Counted from the stretch's first letter, positions 48,032-59,711 are shown. The stretch: DNA of 62,207 bases from Amantichitinum ursilacus (GCF_001294205.1 NZ_LAQT01000033.1:1-62207); one strand, 5' to 3'. Numbers and translations: made by a program. Notes: generated from the sequence alone by a model not told the origin.

Positions 48032-49138
48032 ATGTCTACGTCTTTGCGTGAACTCGCCCCTGAATACATTCGCGCCATTGCGCCTTATCAAACCGGCAAG
48101 CCAATCAGCGAACTGGCGCGCGAAACCGGCATTGCCGAGGCCGATATCGTCAAGCTGGCGTCCAATGAAAACCCATTGGGCTTAAGCCCGAAAGCCAAGG
48201 CGGCGATCGAACAGGCGCTGGCCGATCTGGCGCGTTATCCCGATGGCGGTGGCTTTGATCTGAAGGCGAAGATCGCGCAGAAATTCAACGTGGGCCTCGA
48301 CCAAATCGTTTTGGGCAACGGCTCCAACGATGTTCTCGAACTGGTGTCGCACGCGTTTTTGACCACGCAGGATTCGTCGGTGTATTCGCAATACAGCTTT
48401 GCCTGCTACCCGCTGGCGGTACAGGCGGCTGGCGCGCGTCATATCGCGGTCAAGGCCGTTGAATATGGTCACGATCTGCCCGCTATGTTGGCCGCCATTG
48501 CGCCCGATACCAAAGTGGTGTGGATTGCCAACCCCAATAATCCGACCGGTACTTATGTGCGCCCGGGCGACCTGATCGAATTCCTTGAAGCGTGCCCGCC
48601 CAACGTGATCGTGGTGCTGGATGAGGCATATACCGAGTTTCTGCCGGTCGAAAAGCGCACCGACACACTGGCCTGGGTCAAGCGCTTTCCCAATCTGATT
48701 GTGGTGCGTACGTTCTCGAAGGCATATGGCCTGGCCGGTCTGCGCGTGGGATTTGCGCTCACCAGCCCTGAAGTGGCCGATATTCTCAATCGCGTGCGCC
48801 AGCCGTTTAACGTCAACAGCCTGGCGCAGGCTGCGGCGTGTGCGGCGCTGGATGATGTCGAGTTTCTGGAAGAATCGCGCCGCGTTAACGAAGCGGGCAT
48901 GAAGCAGCTTAGCGAAGCATTTGTGCGCTTGGGCCTGGCGTTTATCCCCAGCTACGGCAATTTCATTACTTTCCATTGCGGCGATGCGGCGGCGCTGAAC
49001 CAGTTTCTGCTGAACAAGGGCGTGATTGTGCGGCCGATTGCGGGCTATGGTCTTAAAGACAGCCTACGTGTTTCCATAGGCTTGCCGGAAGAAAACGCGC
49101 GCTTTATTGCGGCGCTGGAAGAAGCGTTGGGCGACTGA
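48032..49138 (+). CDS. hisC: histidinol-phosphate aminotransferase
   Basis: A 368-residue class-I/II aminotransferase. KLASNENPLGLSPKA at the start, NPNNPTGTYV in the middle, DEAYTEF, and the PLP-Lys in RTFSKAYGLAGLRVGF are the HisC pattern. It converts histidinol phosphate to imidazole acetol phosphate (reversibly) and can also accept aromatic amino acids, which fits its place next to pheA. The gene starts 51 bases after the LOG-family gene, with a weak RBS. Confidence 0.94.
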   Translation: MSTSLRELAPEYIRAIAPYQTGKPISELARETGIAEADIVKLASNENPLGLSPKAKAAIEQALADLARYPDGGGFDLKAKIAQKFNVGLDQIVLGNGSNDVLELVSHAFLTTQDSSVYSQYSFACYPLAVQAAGARHIAVKAVEYGHDLPAMLAAIAPDTKVVWIANPNNPTGTYVRPGDLIEFLEACPPNVIVVLDEAYTEFLPVEKRTDTLAWVKRFPNLIVVRTFSKAYGLAGLRVGFALTSPEVADILNRVRQPFNVNSLAQAAACAALDDVEFLEESRRVNEAGMKQLSEAFVRLGLAFIPSYGNFITFHCGDAAALNQFLLNKGVIVRPIAGYGLKDSLRVSIGLPEENARFIAALEEALGD

Positions 49139-49176
49139 TCCGCACCGGATTGCCGCCCCGTCGGGTCGTCACCGCA

Positions 49177-50061
49177 TTACGCGGTCGCGGCCCGATTTTT
49201 TTTTGCCTGACGCAGGTTGTCGGCCGTGTACACCGCCAGCGCTAACCAGATCACGGCAAAGCCGAGAAGCCGTTGCTGATCAAAAGGCTCGTGCCACAGC
49301 CAGGCGCCAAGGATGAATTGCACGGTGGGTGCCACATATTGCAGCAGGCCCAGCGTGCTGAGCGGAATGCGCTTCGCCCCCAACGCGAACAGCAGCAAAG
49401 GCACCGCCGTGACCGGCCCGGCCAGCACCAGCAAAGCCTGCAGCGACACCGGCGCATTCACCATCATGCTGTGCCCTTGCAGTGCCAATACCAGTAGCCA
49501 GATCAGCGCAAACGGAAACAGCACCAGCGTTTCCAGTGTCAGCCCTTCCAGCGCGCCAACGGGATTGGTTTTGCGCAGTAAACCGTAGATGCCAAAGGTG
49601 CAGGCCAGGCCGAGAGAAATCCATGGCAGCGTGCCCGCTTGCCATGTTAACCAGACCACGCCCGTTGCAGCGATTGCGACGGCCAGCCATTGCCCGGCAC
49701 GCAGCCGTTCGCGCAGCACCAGCACGCCCAGCAACACGTTTACCAAGGGCGTAATGAAATATCCGAGGCTGGCATCGATCACCCGGTTATTGGCGACGGC
49801 CCAGATATAGATAAACCAGTTGGCGGATAAAAACAGCGCGGTGCAGGCAATGCGTGGCATCAGGCCCGGCTGGCGCAATGCGGGCCGCAGCCAGCGCCAG
49901 TGTTTGCGCATGGCCAGGATCAGCGCCAGAAACACCAATGACCAGGCGATGCGGCACATCAACACTTCGGCAGGTGAGACGCCTTGCAGCGTTTTCAGAT
50001 AAATCGGCAGCAAGCCCCACAACAGATAGGCGAGGGCGGCAAAAGCAACGCCGGTTTGCAT
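49177..50061 (-). CDS. rarD: RarD-type EamA/DMT transporter
   Basis: A 294-residue inner-membrane protein with ten predicted helices in two EamA repeats. MQTGVAFAALAYLLWGLLPIY and VLMCRIAWSLVFLALIL at the start, and GLLQYVAPTVQFILGAWLW in the second half, are typical of RarD. The transported compound is not known. The ATG at 50061 is the family start. It converges with hisC, whose end is 38 bases away. Confidence 0.9.
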   Translation of the reverse strand: MQTGVAFAALAYLLWGLLPIYLKTLQGVSPAEVLMCRIAWSLVFLALILAMRKHWRWLRPALRQPGLMPRIACTALFLSANWFIYIWAVANNRVIDASLGYFITPLVNVLLGVLVLRERLRAGQWLAVAIAATGVVWLTWQAGTLPWISLGLACTFGIYGLLRKTNPVGALEGLTLETLVLFPFALIWLLVLALQGHSMMVNAPVSLQALLVLAGPVTAVPLLLFALGAKRIPLSTLGLLQYVAPTVQFILGAWLWHEPFDQQRLLGFAVIWLALAVYTADNLRQAKKNRAATA

Positions 50062-50185
50062 GATGGATACCGGGGAATGAAACAGGGCCGCCGATGATAC
50101 CTGGCAGCCCTGGCAATGCATAGACGGCGTAATTACGCGCGTCGGTTTTACGGATTACGCGAAGCGGGAGTAACCGCGCAGGCGC

Positions 50186-50677
50186 TCAGTCTTTGCCGAG
50201 CAAACCGGCAGCCGCCAGTTCGCGAATGCGGCGCACGGTGTCGATATCGGCTTCCTGATACGCAGATTTAACGTACGAGGCGTAGTACGCGTCTTCAGCC
50301 GCTTCTGAGCCCGGCGTGGCGGTTTCGGGCAGGCTGGTGCGGTAGATAAACCGTACAAACAGATGTAGCGGCTCGGGTTGTTCCAGTCGCATGGTCAGTA
50401 CGCCGCCGCCATGCTGATCGTTGGGCTGCGTGTCATAGATGATTTCGCGGCCGGTATCCCATTCAATGTGGTCACGGATATTAAGCTTGCCCAGTGCGAA
50501 TTCGCGCACCAGAAAATCATCACCCTGCTCGATGATTTCGAGTTCGGTAATGTCTTCCTGAAAATCTTGCGGCTTTTCAGCGCGCCACATCAGGCCGCGC
50601 CACACTTGCGCTGGCGTTAACGTGGTCAGCATCGGGTTGTTGGGGTCGTTGATTTCGACCAGATGTTCAAAGATCAA
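50186..50677 (-). CDS. SRPBCC-fold protein of the DUF1857/AtaL type
   Basis: A 163-residue protein starting IFEHLVEINDPNNPMLTTL followed by TPAQVWRGLMWRAEKPQDF, the opening of the DUF1857 family (SRPBCC/START-like fold with a ligand cavity). Later family strands are DHIEWDTGREIIYDT and LFVRFIYRTSLPE. Function unknown; the fold suggests binding of a small hydrophobic molecule. It is divergent to nothing and sits alone between rarD and rhlE. Confidence 0.8.
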   Translation of the reverse strand: MIFEHLVEINDPNNPMLTTLTPAQVWRGLMWRAEKPQDFQEDITELEIIEQGDDFLVREFALGKLNIRDHIEWDTGREIIYDTQPNDQHGGGVLTMRLEQPEPLHLFVRFIYRTSLPETATPGSEAAEDAYYASYVKSAYQEADIDTVRRIRELAAAGLLGKD

Positions 50678-50744
50678 AGCGGTGACTCCTGTTCAACATG
50701 GCTGACTAGATCGGGGCAAAACGCGCTAACCCAATCCGGCAAAC

Positions 50745-50774
50745 AAAAACAGGGCCGTAATGGCCCCGTTTTTT
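50745..50774 (-). terminator. rho-independent terminator of rhlE
   Basis: AAAACAGGGCC and GGCCCCGTTTT form a stem around GTAAT, with T/A runs on both sides. It starts 17 bases after the stop of rhlE on the minus strand. Confidence 0.85.
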
Positions 50775-50790
50775 GCGACATTACATCGGC

Positions 50791-52707
50791 TTAACGATGA
50801 CGGCCGTGGGTGCGGCGCGGTTGATCAAACCACGTCGAAACCGGCGTGTTTTCGTTGCTCAGCGGCTGGGCATCGCCACGGCGAATCGCTTCACGCAACG
50901 AAGCATCCACTTTCGGTGCGGCGCTGCTGTTGCCATTGCCATTGCCGCCGCTACGTGCACCGCCATTGCTGCGCGGCTGACCGGTGCCAGCACCCTGACC
51001 ACCACGGCCCTGACGCGGTTGACCATTGGCCGCGCCCTGGCCTTGCGCACGGCCTTGGCCGCCCTGGCCGCCCTGGCCGCCATTGCGACCCTGACGCGCT
51101 TGACCATCACCACGCGCCTGGCCTTCGCCACGCGGCGCGCGCGGTTGACCGTCGCCACGCGCCTGGCCTTCCGCACGCGGTTGGCGCGGCTGACCATCAC
51201 CACGGCCTTCGCCACGCGGTGCACGCGCCTGGCCGTCTTCGCCACGTGCTTGACGCGGTTGGCCGTCGCCGGTCTTGGCACCACGGTTTTGACGTGGCTG
51301 ACCATTGCTGCGGCCCTCGCCGCGCGGCTGACCTTCTGCGCGCGGTTGACGCGGACGACGCGGCTGTTGGCCTTCTTCGCCCACCACCGCGGTCTCGCCG
51401 TCGGCGCTGGCTTCTGCGCGATCACGACGCGGCTGGCCGCCACGTTGACCACGGCCGCCGCCACCGCTGCGGGCCTGTTGTTCGCCACGGCCCTGACCAC
51501 GACCCTGGCCTTGCTGTTGGCGGCCACGGCGACCTTGTTCAATCGGCTCGGCTTTGGCATTCGGATCGGGCTCAAAGCCCGGCACGATTTCGCGGGTCAG
51601 GCTGCGCTTGGTCAGCTTTTCGATATCCGACAGCAGGCGCATTTCGTCGATGCAAACCAGCGAAACCGCTTCGCCTTCCGCCCCCGCGCGGCCGGTACGG
51701 CCAATGCGGTGGACGTAATCTTCGGCCACCATCGGCAGCTCAAAGTTGATGACGTGCGGCAGTTCTTCGATATCGATACCGCGCGCGGCGATATCAGTGG
51801 CCACCAGCACCTGCAGCGTGCCGGATTTGAATTCGCTCAGCGCGCGGGTACGGGCTGACTGGCTCTTGTTGCCATGGATGGCCAGCGCGGGAATTTCTTC
51901 TTTCGACAACTGTTCAGCCAGGCGGTTGGCGCCATGCTTGGTGCGGGTAAACACCAGCACCTGAAACCAGTTGTTTTGCTTGATCAGATGCGCCAGCAAC
52001 TGGCGTTTCTTTTCGCGATCCACCAGCACCACTTTCTGCGTGATGGCTTCGACAGTGGCATTGCGACGCGCCACTTCGATCAACACTGGCTGGTTGAGCA
52101 GCGTGTCCGCCAGCTGTTTGATTTCATCCGAATAGGTGGCCGAGAACAGCAGGTTCTGGCGTTTTTTCGGCAGCAGCGCCAGCACTTTTTTGATGTCGTG
52201 GATAAAGCCCATGTCCAGCATGCGGTCGGCTTCGTCCAGCACCAGAATTTCGATAGTGGACAGATCCACCGTGCCCTGCTGCGCATGATCAAGTAAACGG
52301 CCCGGTGTAGCCACGAGGATATCCACGCGGCCTTTCAGCGCCTTAATCTGCGGGTTGATGCTCACACCACCAAAAATGCAGTGCGATTTGTGTTCGGTGT
52401 ATTTACCGTAATCACGCACGCTTTCTTCGACTTGTGCGGCGAGTTCACGGGTGGGGGTGAGTACCAGCGCACGGATCGGGGCTTTTTCGCCACGTTTTAC
52501 CGTGATGGGATTGGCGCTGAGTAATTGCAGGATGGGCAGGGTAAAGCCGGCGGTCTTGCCGGTGCCGGTTTGTGCACCGGCCATGATGTCGTCACCAGCC
52601 AGTATGGCCGGGATCGCTTGGGCTTGAATGGGGGTCGGTTCGGTGTAACCCAGTTCGGTTACGGCGCGAACGAGTTCATCCGCGAGTCCTAAAGCGGAAA
52701 AGGTCAT
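50791..52707 (-). CDS. rhlE: DEAD-box RNA helicase RhlE with repetitive C-terminal tail
   Basis: A 638-residue RNA helicase. The helicase core (residues 1-375) has all motifs: [38 protein letters not shown] in [34 protein letters not shown]. Residues about 385-610 form a low-complexity, highly basic tail with repeats of type GQPRxxRGEGxARGD and [13 protein letters not shown]. Such tails drive RNA binding and phase separation in RhlE proteins; here it is unusually long. It works in ribosome assembly and RNA decay in the cold. The last 15 residues return to non-repetitive sequence ([15 protein letters not shown]). Confidence 0.94.
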   Translation of the reverse strand: MTFSALGLADELVRAVTELGYTEPTPIQAQAIPAILAGDDIMAGAQTGTGKTAGFTLPILQLLSANPITVKRGEKAPIRALVLTPTRELAAQVEESVRDYGKYTEHKSHCIFGGVSINPQIKALKGRVDILVATPGRLLDHAQQGTVDLSTIEILVLDEADRMLDMGFIHDIKKVLALLPKKRQNLLFSATYSDEIKQLADTLLNQPVLIEVARRNATVEAITQKVVLVDREKKRQLLAHLIKQNNWFQVLVFTRTKHGANRLAEQLSKEEIPALAIHGNKSQSARTRALSEFKSGTLQVLVATDIAARGIDIEELPHVINFELPMVAEDYVHRIGRTGRAGAEGEAVSLVCIDEMRLLSDIEKLTKRSLTREIVPGFEPDPNAKAEPIEQGRRGRQQQGQGRGQGRGEQQARSGGGGRGQRGGQPRRDRAEASADGETAVVGEEGQQPRRPRQPRAEGQPRGEGRSNGQPRQNRGAKTGDGQPRQARGEDGQARAPRGEGRGDGQPRQPRAEGQARGDGQPRAPRGEGQARGDGQARQGRNGGQGGQGGQGRAQGQGAANGQPRQGRGGQGAGTGQPRSNGGARSGGNGNGNSSAAPKVDASLREAIRRGDAQPLSNENTPVSTWFDQPRRTHGRHR

Positions 52708-53011
52708 GCAAATAACTCCAGAGCGTGTATCGGCCCACGCCGCGTGCGCGGCCCAGTCCAGAGCGGATACAGAGAATTGTCAGGTGAGAACGGCGACGAC
52801 TGGTACGCTCAGCGTGGTTCGGTTTATTTGGCTTTAAGGCAACTGCCGGCGTCGACAGTTCGCGCTTTCAGAAAACCTGCATGCTGGTTGCACACCCGGT
52901 ATTGGCTGCCTGAGGGGTACGGCGCCAGTTTGCGACCACGCCGGGCACATTATACGCATGCCAACCCACCCGTCGAGTGTTTTGCCGGAATCACCTGTCA
53001 GCTGGATGACA
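52708..53011. other. 304-bp leader region of rhlE
   Basis: It lies between the rhlE start and the rquA stop on the same strand. No ORF with a ribosome-binding site was seen. RNA-helicase genes often have long regulated leaders; several G/C-rich inverted segments are present, but no known motif was recognised. Confidence 0.35.
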
Positions 53012-53776
53012 TTACACGCCGGTTTGCGGCAGCCGAGTGGCTACCACGCATTGGTAAACGCCGCCAAAAAAGGTGCGCTTGTGCCAATGGAACAATTGCG
53101 GCGTATGCGCATAGCTGTAGATTTCGCGCCGCCACAAGGCATGGGCAAACGGCTCCAGCCACGCGTTTACGCCGCGCAGCAGCCAGCCGATCGGTTGCCA
53201 CCACGCGGGCTTGTGATAATCGACAAACACCGCTTCGGCGCCGGGCTGCAACTGGTTGAGCATGCTGTTTACCACTTCAAACTTTTTGTCTTCCGGCACT
53301 TCATGCAACAGAAAGAAGCTGCAGATCACATCGTAATGTCCCACTCCGGCAAACCGGGCGGCGTCGGATTGCCAGACGTTGGCCCAAGGCATGGACTCCA
53401 GTTTGGCGCGCGCATGCCGTACTTGGGCAGGGGTCACGTCGGTGAGATGAAATGCGCCGCTGTGGCCCACGCGCCGCGCCGCCCGTTGCACCAGATCGCC
53501 ATATACATGCGCCACTTGCCACACGCGCATGCCGGGCTGAAGCCGCTCCAGGTAAGACCGCATCAGACGTTGATCCTGCCCGAACAGCAAGGTGCGCACC
53601 ACCAGATTGCGGTCCAGCCAGCGCACATTGCGCGAATTGACATAGGCCCAGTCATACACCTCAAGCATGTAATCCGGCACACCATGATGGTCGGGTTCGA
53701 GGTCAGGTGTGGGGTGAGTGGGGTCCAGTTGCAGATCGTGCGGCGCGATGGTTTCGAGTGGCGGAGGAGTAGTCAT
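53012..53776 (-). CDS. rquA: rhodoquinone biosynthesis protein RquA
   Basis: A 254-residue protein of the class-I methyltransferase fold. The hallmark of RquA is seen in place of the usual SAM glycine loop: QVAHVYGDLVQRAARRVG, with Tyr92 and Asp94 in the VYGDL box. Also conserved are YDWAYVNSRNVRWLDRN near the start, FHLTDVTPAQVRHARAKL, VICSFFLLHEVPEDKKFEV, FVDYHKPAWWQP, and the end WHKRTFFGGVYQCVV. RquA replaces a methoxy group of ubiquinone by an amino group, giving rhodoquinone used for anaerobic fumarate respiration. The match is by recalled family pattern; a ubiquinone-type methyltransferase is the alternative. Confidence 0.75.
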   Translation of the reverse strand: MTTPPPLETIAPHDLQLDPTHPTPDLEPDHHGVPDYMLEVYDWAYVNSRNVRWLDRNLVVRTLLFGQDQRLMRSYLERLQPGMRVWQVAHVYGDLVQRAARRVGHSGAFHLTDVTPAQVRHARAKLESMPWANVWQSDAARFAGVGHYDVICSFFLLHEVPEDKKFEVVNSMLNQLQPGAEAVFVDYHKPAWWQPIGWLLRGVNAWLEPFAHALWRREIYSYAHTPQLFHWHKRTFFGGVYQCVVATRLPQTGV

Positions 53777-53963
53777 GATGCTGCGTAGCCTCTACAAAGA
53801 AAGACAACAGCATGCAGCGATCAGAATCATCCGTTATTGCGCTGCACCAAATTTTGCTGAAAAAAGCCCTTGCAGCGGCGCGGTGCGGCTCCATCTGCCT
53901 CGTTGACGCGACCGATCGGTCTAAACCGGCCCGCGCCCGGATTTTTGCTGTCATTCAACCTGA

Positions 53964-55969
<2,006 letters not shown>

Positions 55970-55990
55970 CGCGGCGGAGTGGGTGCTCAT

Positions 55991-56026
55991 AAAAAACGGG
56001 GCAGAGGGTTAATCTGCCCCGTTTTT
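55991..56026. terminator. bidirectional rho-independent terminator
   Basis: ACGGGGCAGA and TCTGCCCCGT pair around GGGTTAA; A6 before and T5 after make it work in both directions. It separates the convergent dehydrogenase and diguanylate cyclase genes. Confidence 0.9.
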
Positions 56027-56043
56027 ACGTCGGATTGCCGGGC

Positions 56044-57654
56044 TCAGGAATTAATGCGGTTACGTCCGGCGCGCTTGGCGGCATACAGCGCCATATCCGC
56101 GCGGGCCAGCAAGGCTTGATGTGGCTCGTCCGTGCGCAATGCCGCTGCGCCGATGCTCACCGTGACCTGCAAAGCCGCATCCAGCGTGCTCCAGTCATAG
56201 TCGGCCACCGCATGCCGCACGCGTTCGGCGACATGGCTGGCGGCTTCCAACGTCGCGCCCGGCAATAACAAGGTGAATTCTTCGCCACCATAGCGCGCGA
56301 TGAATTCATTGTTGCGGCAGGTCTGGCCGATCAGTTTGACCACCTGTTGCAATACCTTGTCGCCCACCAGATGGGTAAAGCGGTCGTTGATGTCCTTGAA
56401 GTGATCGAGGTCAATCATCAGCACCGCCATGGCCTGCTGCAAACCTCGCGCTTCGGCGTGCAGCGCCTGCAGCCGGTCTTCCAGCGCGCGCCGGTTCCAC
56501 GCCCCGGTCAGCGGATCGGTTTGCGCGGCGCTGGCCAGGTTCTGGATGGTCTGCTCGTGCGTTTGCACGCGCGCCATCAGATGGTGGTTTTCGTGGCGCG
56601 CCTGTTCCAGCTCCATGCGCTGTTCCAGCTTGTGCAGACGCCGTTGCGTGACGCGCTGCAATCGCTGTTCGCGCGCGCGTTGCTGCAGCGTGATCTGGCA
56701 TTGGTGTAGCGAACGATGGTGGTTCAGTGCCAGCTCGTGTTGCGCACTGTCTTTGTACAACTGATACAGCAGGCGATGCGCTTGCAGCACTTGCCACGAC
56801 GCATTGACGGCATTGGCAAATTCGAGCGCCTCGTGCAACGAGACGATGGCGTCTTCAGCATCGCTATTGCGCGCCAGAAACGTGCCATGCGCCAGCAAAG
56901 CCAGGGCGCGGGACCAGCGGAACAGTGGGCCGGCATCGTGCGATAACGCCAGTGCCTGGCTCAGCCAGCGCTGTGCTTCCGCGGCATGGCCTGATGCCGC
57001 GTGGGCCTCGGCGTAATACACCGAAAGCTCCACGTGCCAGGTTTCAAACCCATGTACTTCGGGCAGCGCATCATGCGCAATCTTCAGCGCCACAAAGGCG
57101 CTGGGCACTTGCCCCAGCCGCAGATAATCGGTGGCCAGGCACAGATAAATTGCGCTGTAGATGGTGGGGTCGTAAAACGCCAAGCCGTAACCGGCTGAGC
57201 GCAAATGATGCGTTTTGGCTTGTTCGTAATCTTCGAGCGCGTAATAGATCTTGCCGACACCCAGATGGCCGCATACGCACATGGCGGTGTCCTGCGTCTG
57301 CATGGCGTATTCCAGGCATTCCACCCAGTGCCGCATCGCCATATCAAAATGACCATGCATCAGCGCCAGGTCGGCGGCGCGGTCCAGCGCCATCGGCAAA
57401 TCGGCGATCAAGCGTTGGCGGCGCGCCAGGTCAATGGCTTTTTCCAGCATGCCGGTGGCAGCGTCTTCGCCTTCCCAGCTCAGCGCCAGCGCGTGGTACA
57501 GCTGCGCGCGCGTCAGGGTTTTGCGGGCGCGCAATACGCTGGCTTCTTCGGCAATATCCAACGCCGCGCGGCGCGCTTCGTCGGGCGCTGATTTCAAAAA
57601 CAGGCGCACGCGATCGAGTTCGGCATCCAGCAAACTGGTTTGTTCGAGGCTCAT
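56044..57654 (-). CDS. TPR-domain diguanylate cyclase (active GGEEF)
   Basis: A 536-residue soluble protein. Residues 1-330 are helical TPR-like repeats (for example YAMQTQDTAMCVCGHLGVGK, KTHHLRSAGYGLAFYDP) and a coiled coil. The C-terminal GGDEF domain has VLMIDLDHFKDINDRFTHLVGD with the metal Asp residues and ARYGGEEFTLLLPG with an intact active site, so it should make c-di-GMP. The inhibitory I-site position reads RNNE instead of RxxD, so product inhibition may be weak. Its ATG overlaps the stop of the next-upstream TPR protein (ATGA), hence the two are produced together. Confidence 0.9.
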   Translation of the reverse strand: MSLEQTSLLDAELDRVRLFLKSAPDEARRAALDIAEEASVLRARKTLTRAQLYHALALSWEGEDAATGMLEKAIDLARRQRLIADLPMALDRAADLALMHGHFDMAMRHWVECLEYAMQTQDTAMCVCGHLGVGKIYYALEDYEQAKTHHLRSAGYGLAFYDPTIYSAIYLCLATDYLRLGQVPSAFVALKIAHDALPEVHGFETWHVELSVYYAEAHAASGHAAEAQRWLSQALALSHDAGPLFRWSRALALLAHGTFLARNSDAEDAIVSLHEALEFANAVNASWQVLQAHRLLYQLYKDSAQHELALNHHRSLHQCQITLQQRAREQRLQRVTQRRLHKLEQRMELEQARHENHHLMARVQTHEQTIQNLASAAQTDPLTGAWNRRALEDRLQALHAEARGLQQAMAVLMIDLDHFKDINDRFTHLVGDKVLQQVVKLIGQTCRNNEFIARYGGEEFTLLLPGATLEAASHVAERVRHAVADYDWSTLDAALQVTVSIGAAALRTDEPHQALLARADMALYAAKRAGRNRINS

Positions 57655-59204
57655 GGCAGGATATCCATGGTGTCGAATGCGTTGCGCGGCAAGTGCGCCA
57701 GCGGCGGCGCCTTGAGCACGCTGCGAAACGCGGTGCGGTGATCGTGCACGCGGCAGGCGCGCAGCACGATGCGGGGCTGCGGTTCGGTTTGCATGGTGGC
57801 AATCAGCGCTTCCAGCGCCTGTAGCAACGGCTTGACCACGCTATCGAGCTGCTCGCCCGGCACGATCAGCACAAAGCTGGCCGTGGAATAACGTGCGGCA
57901 AACCACGCGTGGCGCAGCGTAAACGTGGCCAGGGCGCGGCCCAGATCCGCCAGCATCTGGTCGCCGGTGGCGAACGAATAACGCTCGCTGATGGCGTTGA
58001 GGTTTTCCAGCCGCACATTCAGCAGCGTTACCGTTTGGCCGTCGAGGCGCGACAATTCTTGTTCCAGCCCGCCGCGGTCGATCAAAGCCAGTTCGCTGCG
58101 CAAGGTCTGGCGCGCTTGCGTGGCCACGCGCTGCGCATTGGAGGCATGACGTTCCAGCAAGCGGTCAGTTTCTTTGCGTGCCTGGATGACTTCCAGGCGG
58201 AGTTCCAGTTGCGCCAGGCGGCGATGCGAAGGACGGCTGCCTGGATCATCGAGGCTGCCGAGGTAACGCAGCCGCGCATCGTGATAAGCCTCGTGCGCAG
58301 CCAGCGCCTCAGCAAAGTTGCCGCGCGCTTCTTCGGCAGCACAAAGCGACAGATACAGGGATTGCAGCAAATAGCCGGTGTCGAACATCTGCGCGGCGGC
58401 GATGGCTTCGTTAAGACAGGCGACGGCGTCATCAAACTGGCGCGCGTGGCGATGCAGGCGGGCCAGTTCGTTAAGGCACTGCACTTGCACCCACGGCGCG
58501 CCACCGGCTGCTGTGCGCAGTGCTTCTTGTAATTCGCGCGTGGCGCGGGCGCTATTGCCGTTCTGCGCCTCGATCAGGCCGTTGTAATAATGGATTTCGG
58601 CGACCCAGGTCGGGTTTTCTTCGGCCGAAATCAAATCTTGTGCCGCATGCAGCAACGGTTGCGCCTGGCGCACCAGCCGCTGGCGCGTGTAGTCGCCTGC
58701 GAGTGTGATGGCGCATTGCGCAATAATGGCCGGTTGCCCGCTTTGGCAAGCAAAATCATAGGCTTGCCGGCGCAGCGTCAGCGCGCGCTGCGGCTCTTCG
58801 ATAATCTGGTAGTAGTTGCCGATACCCAGATAGGCGAGGGCGGACAGATTGGGCTGGCGGCTTAACATACTTAATTCCAATGTCGCCATCCAGGTGTCCA
58901 GTGCCACGCCATAGCGGCCTTGGGCGCGCTGGCACTCCGCCAATATCCACAATACGCGGGCGCGTAATTCGGGCAGTCGGTCGCACAATTTAAGCCCGCG
59001 CCGTGCCGCGGTGGCGCCTTGGCGAAAATGCATTAGCGACCACTGCGCGCGCGCTTCAATCTCCCATGACTGCGCCACGGTTTCGACTGCCGCCGGGCCA
59101 CAGGCGCGCCGCGCCTGGCGGGCCAGTTTAAGGGCCAGCAGCGCATCGCAATCCACCTTGGTATGGGCGGTTTCGAGCAGTGCGGGAACATTGACAGTCT
59201 TCAC
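57651..59204 (-). CDS. TPR protein with degenerate GGDEF domain
   Basis: A 517-residue partner of the cyclase encoded next. The N-terminal about 320 residues are TPR-like (for example RKARRACGPAAVETVAQSW-type helices, ALAYLGIGNYYQIIEEPQRA, IQYYNGLIEAQNGNSARATR-like). The C-terminus is a recognisable but ruined GGDEF domain. LLNVRLENLNAISERYSFATGD stands at the place of the metal loop, whose Asp residues are gone, and FAARYSTASFVLIVPGEQ stands where GGEEF should be. It cannot make c-di-GMP and probably acts as a binding or regulatory subunit. No membrane segment is present. Confidence 0.85.
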   Translation of the reverse strand: MKTVNVPALLETAHTKVDCDALLALKLARQARRACGPAAVETVAQSWEIEARAQWSLMHFRQGATAARRGLKLCDRLPELRARVLWILAECQRAQGRYGVALDTWMATLELSMLSRQPNLSALAYLGIGNYYQIIEEPQRALTLRRQAYDFACQSGQPAIIAQCAITLAGDYTRQRLVRQAQPLLHAAQDLISAEENPTWVAEIHYYNGLIEAQNGNSARATRELQEALRTAAGGAPWVQVQCLNELARLHRHARQFDDAVACLNEAIAAAQMFDTGYLLQSLYLSLCAAEEARGNFAEALAAHEAYHDARLRYLGSLDDPGSRPSHRRLAQLELRLEVIQARKETDRLLERHASNAQRVATQARQTLRSELALIDRGGLEQELSRLDGQTVTLLNVRLENLNAISERYSFATGDQMLADLGRALATFTLRHAWFAARYSTASFVLIVPGEQLDSVVKPLLQALEALIATMQTEPQPRIVLRACRVHDHRTAFRSVLKAPPLAHLPRNAFDTMDILP

Positions 59205-59522
59205 GGGGGGCGTACTTGTGCAAGGTTGGGGGCGACGAGCCAGTCTATATTAGAATTTGCTTGCTTGCTCATCTAGACAGTCCGCTTGTCGTTTTCCTGC
59301 CATATCCCGCATTTTTAGTAAGGATAAGCCTCGCTTTTAAATAAGCGCGGGCCCGTCTATGCACTATTTTGGTTCTGTATTGCGCTTTGTAAGTAAATCG
59401 GTAAGAAAATGCGCGTATCCGTTTTGACCAGATAGACAGTGCGCGCCGGGCGGGACAAAACCGGCAGGCAGACGGGTTACATGTATACTCGCGCCTTTCG
59501 AAACACCCCAGCAGGAGCCGCC
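59205..59522. other. 318-bp spacer with promoter region
   Basis: It holds divergent signals for the TPR gene (minus strand) and the 62-residue gene (plus strand). The part around 59265-59440 is AT-rich. TATACT at 59484-59489 could be a -10 box for the small gene, with a poor -35. CTCATCTAGACAG at 59270 resembles the phosphonate motif only partly. No ORF is supported. Confidence 0.4.
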
Positions 59523-59711
59523 GTGCCTATCAATCATTACGATCTGCAGCGTCTGGCCGCCATCAAGATCAAAGAAGACATTCGCAAGAAGGGTTCGCCG
59601 GACCGTTTTGGCAAAGACTCTTCGGGCAATAAAGATCGCCCCAAGGGCAAATCGCTGGTCGAACGACTGATCCAGCAAAACATCGCGCCTTCCGACGACA
59701 CCGAAAAATAA
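59523..59711 (+). CDS. small charged protein of unknown function (62 aa)
   Basis: A 62-residue protein with a GTG start preceded by CAGGAGCCGCC, a good ribosome-binding site; the longer ATG frame from 59439 would have no such site. The sequence PINHYDLQRLAAIKIKEDI and DRFGKDSSGNKDRPKGKSLVERLIQQNIA is highly charged, with a predicted helix at each end and a disordered middle. A strong terminator follows the stop, supporting a single-gene unit. No family recognised. Confidence 0.65.
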   Translation: MPINHYDLQRLAAIKIKEDIRKKGSPDRFGKDSSGNKDRPKGKSLVERLIQQNIAPSDDTEK

